From: Girardinichthys multiradiatus
Taxonomy: Eukaryota > Chordata > Actinopteri > Cyprinodontiformes > Goodeidae
Direction of reading: 5' to 3'
Assembly: GCF_021462225.1 (NCBI RefSeq)
Contig: NC_061796.1
Span: 45,050,891-45,114,890, forward strand
Length of the DNA: 64,000 nucleotides
Position numbers and translations under genes: made by a program. Below, piece after piece: positions 60,373 to 64,000 of this stretch (positions are counted from its first letter, which is position 1; each line of letters begins with the position of its first letter). The notes under the pieces were generated by a model, which was not told the origin of the DNA, searched no databases, and saw only the letters and a program-made list of their open reading frames with translations.

Positions 60373-63008
60373 AGTCAAGTGATACTGCACGAAACCACAT
60401 CTGTGACACTTTATTTCCTTATTACTGCTGCATGATGTGTACTTTTTTTTGTACGCCATTAGTGTTTTTGTTTTTATCGTGATTTAAACGGTTCTTCTTA
60501 TCCTAAGCAATTAATCGGTGTAAACACGTTTTACAAGCAGCCGACTGCATGTTAACACCGCTACATTCAACTCTCCTGAAGTTCGGTAATATTTGCGACT
60601 TTCCTGTCAGCTCTATGAGTTTAATGGATAAGTCCTTATTTCTGACTTTACGTTACAAATCCAATTTTACCACGTCCAGTTCTCCACCTGCGTTTGCTCC
60701 CTCCATCCTGAACGCAGGTGGAAAACATCGATCAGAAGCACTGTTGGCTTGTGGGTCGTGTAGTTCGTTTGACTCGCATTATAGTATAGGCTTCTTGGAA
60801 AAAAACTACACAATGGCGGCGTCGATTCAAGTTTTTATTTCTTAAAGTTTATAACAAAGTCTCAGTTTTACATTTCCAAAGACAATTGATCCTAGTTTAT
60901 TTTCCCTCCTATTGGTTAGCTCCCGCTCCCGTCTGCTCCCGTTCATTTTTTATTCTGTACCGTCCCAATCACGTGATCTTTACTGATGCTGTCTCCCGTC
61001 CCGTGGGATTCCCGTGGGAATCCCGTGACCCGTGGGACTCCCGAAAAAATGTCAGCCTCTACTCCACACCTCAGAAATCTGCACAGGGAAAAGGAAGAAG
61101 CTCACAGCAGTGGAGATTGGGCGCGGTACAAGCAGGCCAGGAACAAACTAACAAAGGAGATCAAAGCAGCCAAGAGAAGCTACAGTGAGAAGCTTAATAA
61201 TAGCCTTTCTACTGCTGATGCTTCAGCTGTATGGACTGGTCTGAGACACCTGACTGCCTATAGGAGCCCCTCCACCCATCCTGAACAGAGTCGTCTCCTG
61301 GCCAACCGTCTGAATGGCTTCTACTGCAGACATGACAAGAAGCCATTCACACCTCAAACCATCTCCTCCACATCCCATTCAGGAACAAATTTGACCCATA
61401 AAACAACCAACCCCCTACCTTCAGATCCTCTGCCTGCACTAAAGATCTCCGAGGAAGATGTAAACAGGCTCTTTCAGCGCATGAAAACAAAGAAAGCTGG
61501 AGGACCTGATAACGTCTCCCCATCATGCCTGAAAGCCTGCGCACATCAACTCGCTCCGATCTTCACAAGGATATTCAACGAGTCACTGGAGAAATGTGAG
61601 GTCCCCTCCTGCCTCAAATGATCCACAATCATCCCGGTGACCAAGAAACCCACCATCCTAGGATTAAATGACTACAGGCCTTTAGCCCTGACGTCTGTGG
61701 TCATGAAATCCTTTGAGCGACTGGTGTTGAAGCACCTGAAAGACATCACAGGCCCCCTGCTGGACCCCTGCAATTTGCTTACCGAGCAAACAGGTCTGCA
61801 GATGATGCTGTTAACTTAGGTCTGCACTTCATCCTGCAACACCTCGACCATCCAGGGACGTACGCCAGGATCCTGTTTGTAGACTTCAGCTCGGCCTTCA
61901 ATACCATCATACCAGACATCCTCCACCAGAAGCTCACACAGCTCAACGTCCCAACCTCCACCTGTCAGTGGATCAACAGCTTCCTGACGGATCGACAGCA
62001 GCAGGTGAGACTGGGGAGCATCTTCTCCCGATCCAGATCAATAAGTACTGGTGCCCCCCAGGGGTGTGTTCTATCCCCACTCCTCTTCTCCCTGTACACA
62101 ATTGACTGTACCTCATCGGACTCGTCTGTGAAACTCCTTAAGTTTGCAGATGACACCACTGTCATTGGTCTGATCCAGGACGGTGATGAGTCTGCATACA
62201 GACAGCAGGTGGATCGGCTGGTACACTGGTGCAGTCAGAACTACCTTGAACTGAACCCACTCAAGACTGTGGAAATGGTGGTGGGCTTTCGGAGAACACC
62301 ACCCCCATACACCCCCCTCACCATCCTCAACAACACTGTATTGGCCGTGGACCACTTCAGGTTCTTAGGAACCACCATCTCTGAGGACCTGAGATGGTCT
62401 TCACACATAGACACTGTTCGAAAGAAGGCCCAGCAGAGACTGTACTTCCTGAGGCAACTCAAGAAGTTCAACCTTCCACAGGAGCTGCTGGTCATCTTCT
62501 ACACTGCCATCATTCAGTCTGTCCTGTCTTCATCCATCTCAGTGTGGTTTGGCTCATCCACAAAACAGGACAGGTCCAGACTGCAACGAATAATCAGGTC
62601 TGCAGAGAGAATAATCAGGGCTGACCTTCCCTCCATCCAGGACTTATACAGGTCTAGGGTCAGGAAAAGAATTGGTAAAATCTCTGCAGACCCCACACAT
62701 CCTGCACATAAACTGTTCAGAGTTTTACCTTCAGGCCGCCGCTACAGAGCACTGTTCACTAAAACCAGCCGCCACAGAGACAGTTTCTTCCCCCAGGCTG
62801 TTTCTCTGATGAACATTCAATAGAGTACAAAACAACAGCATACAGATGTTACAAATGCACCTTTTTATTTATATATGTGTATATTGTACATTGTAAATTT
62901 TTATATTCTGTAATGCAAAAACAAAACAAAAGAACAAAGTGTACCGGAGGCAAATTCCTTGTTTGTATGTACGAACTTGGCAATAAAGCTGATTCTGATT
63001 CTGATTCT

Positions 63009-64000
63009 AAATGTGTGTAAACACAGTCAAATCGGGATTTAGGAGGTCAATTAGGACCAGGTTGGTTTTGAAAGCTTTACCTATTAAATGAAGTCATCCT
63101 AAAATAGCTGTTTTACATTTATTTAGGTTAACTTTGTATCATAGTAGAAAGCTTAAATTGTGTGGGGGGAAAGCAAAACCAATAAAAATAATTTATTTAT
63201 AGCACTACTTGTTTACATCTACAGTGATTGTTTTTACAAATGTCTAATTATTTTTCATGTGCACTGTATCGTGTTTTATCGTTCATGGCTGCCAAATGTA
63301 GAAGGCTGGAAATGCTCCCTGTTAACTGAGTAAGATAACTTATTCTACATAAATGTCATGTCTGAGATGGTTCGTATTCACAGGTTTATAATGAATGAAA
63401 CCTTTGTTTTCTAAGAGCCATAAGTTCTCTGTTAGATGGATATGGTAAAATGCAGTTTCTGAAAACAAGTAAGATAAACCTTTTCACTGAATAGTGGTGG
63501 GACTTCCTGATGCTCTGACTTTGTTCTGGGCACATTATTTTATCATTGTGAGCCAGAAAATAATGTACACACCTATCAATGTGCGGAGGGCTTTTCTAAA
63601 AAGAGAGTGTGTTTTAAAAATACTTCACAGTTACAGTATTTGGTCATCAGTAAAATGTTCCAGAGGGGAATCTGCTTCAAGGTTGATGTTTTTACTGAAT
63701 TATCATTTTTATTGCAGGTCGACCACCAGAATCGTGTTAATTAAACGGACCTTTAAAGTGGAAATCTGCTGTACTGTATGCATAGTTGGGATTGTTTTAG
63801 ACGTACCTGCTGCTAAACAAGTGCAGGATTTATTTAGTGTTGAAGAGGAGAGAGCTTGGTATGTTTATTCGCTGAGTTCTCATCTGCACCTCAGGTTAGT
63901 GCTCATTAACCTGCATATATGTTTGTCCAGCTTGTGTGTTTGCAAGCACAGATATCTCATTCACTACTGATTTAAATAAAAATCTGGTTGCTGTTCAGGC
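63009..64000. other. No gene recognised (1 kb)
   Basis: AT-rich flank. An open frame at 63494-63970 (+) has no recognisable domain. A possible 3' splice site (tttttattgcag at 63718) precedes part of it, but the peptide does not resemble the expected next SynGAP exon. Confidence 0.5.

Larger units (their letters stand above)
58001..61061. mobile_element. hAT element (TIR TAGAGGMTGACA), carrying a LINE
   Basis: Its ends TAGAGGATGACA (58001) and TGTCAGCCTCTA (to 61061) are inverted copies matching at 11 of 12 positions. The exact 8-bp duplication CTCCACAC lies at 57993-58000 and 61062-61069, and the LINE protein reads across the excised site. Both arms are packed with TCCCRTCCC/CTCCCGCTCCC motifs, the kind of subterminal array that hAT transposases bind. 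I see no transposase. 58182-60372 is a LINE inserted in the opposite orientation to the outer LINE. The right arm holds a small CpG-containing stretch with ATGGCGGCGTC at 60812 that could be a remnant of a 5' region. Confidence 0.9.
57322..62823 (+). pseudogene. LINE ORF (endonuclease-deleted, reverse transcriptase), split and mutated
   Basis: The N-terminus MAPTMAASEFRSLFVCVFCV and GLRTPLPSIHPV lead to the point where the endonuclease should follow. Most of it is deleted and only its end survives (FSDHYLI at about 57722, catalytic SDH). VHTVKKWTEESKQTLQACFE continues to NKPWFTPH, where the hAT sits. After 61069 the frame resumes (SGDWARYKQARNKLTKEIKA) to PSCLK, TGA at 61619, [12 protein letters not shown], then a base shift near 61770. 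The polymerase follows: [39 protein letters not shown] ([14 protein letters not shown]), and the thumb to SFFPQAVSLMNIQ. The deletion, stop, frameshift and insertion make it non-functional. Confidence 0.88.
57319..63008 (+). mobile_element. L2/CR1-like LINE with its 5' end, interrupted by a hAT element
   Basis: The element starts AAGATGGCGCCGACGATGG at 57319 and ends in CAATAAAGCTGATTCTGATTCTGATTCT at about 63008, the same tail type as the LINE at 47474. A 3.06-kb hAT insertion with its 8-bp duplication splits it. Without the insertion it is about 2.6 kb because most of the endonuclease has been deleted. A clear target duplication is not visible. Confidence 0.85.

Noticed and set aside
63494..63970. 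Plus-strand frame of 158 codons with a possible acceptor at 63718
   Set aside because: No recognisable domain, poor coding character and no match to the expected next exon; kept only as a note.

Overview
The window is vertebrate, almost certainly teleost, nuclear DNA, and nearly all of it is transposable elements in non-coding sequence. The evidence is several Tc1/mariner families with TA target duplications, hAT elements with 8-bp duplications, RTE-like and L2/CR1-like LINEs, tRNA-derived SINEs of the kind spread through percomorph fish genomes, long perfect microsatellites and CpG depletion outside one island. I see no bacterial genes, operons, CRISPR arrays, rRNA genes or free-standing tRNA genes.

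Layout. 0-1.2 kb: a decayed Tc1 element. 2.25-8.6 kb: a nested block, where a hAT shell (exact 8-bp duplication GGTCTAAA) encloses a second Tc1 family, a broken zBED-type hAT transposase gene with a recognisable intron, and a retroelement fragment inserted into that gene. 8.7-10.3 kb: copy A of a Tc1 family present three times (B at 44.1-45.6 kb, C at 54.7-56.2 kb), each copy carrying different damage. 10.3-18 kb: mostly featureless, with one fossil transposase and an unclassified GC-richer repeat. 18.0-20.5 kb: an RTE-like LINE with an open 809-codon frame and an unusual inverted copy of flanking DNA at its 5' junction. 20.5-26.5 kb: SINEs, Tc1 relics and L2-like LINE pieces. 26.5-36 kb: AT-rich, with a perfect 32-bp palindrome, a 37-nt hairpin and an 85-unit ATCT microsatellite. 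36.1-36.7 kb: a pyrimidine-rich tract followed by the window's only CpG-dense stretch, a candidate promoter and first exon. 39-50 kb: SINEs, Tc1 copy B and an L2-like LINE. 52.08-52.42 kb: one exon that looks like host coding sequence. 54.4-63.0 kb: nested retroelements, including a LINE inside a hAT inside a related LINE.

Host gene. The exon at 52081-52424 (+) has a strong polypyrimidine tract and AG acceptor, a GT donor, and an end (HDRWNPHRCVSSGHQYSMLD) that resembles the start of the SynGAP (syngap1) N-terminal region. It carries an expanded pentapeptide repeat that I do not recall in the mammalian protein. If this is right, 36.7-52.1 kb and 52.4 kb to the window end are introns loaded with transposons, and the CpG-rich stretch at 36.5-36.7 kb may be a 5' exon. 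The rest of the gene lies outside the window.

Best candidates for something new: the SynGAP-like repeat-expanded exon; the LINE with an inverted flank copy joined at a short microhomology; the LINE-hAT-LINE nest; a small membrane-protein reading frame inside a retroelement insertion; and the 32-bp palindrome.
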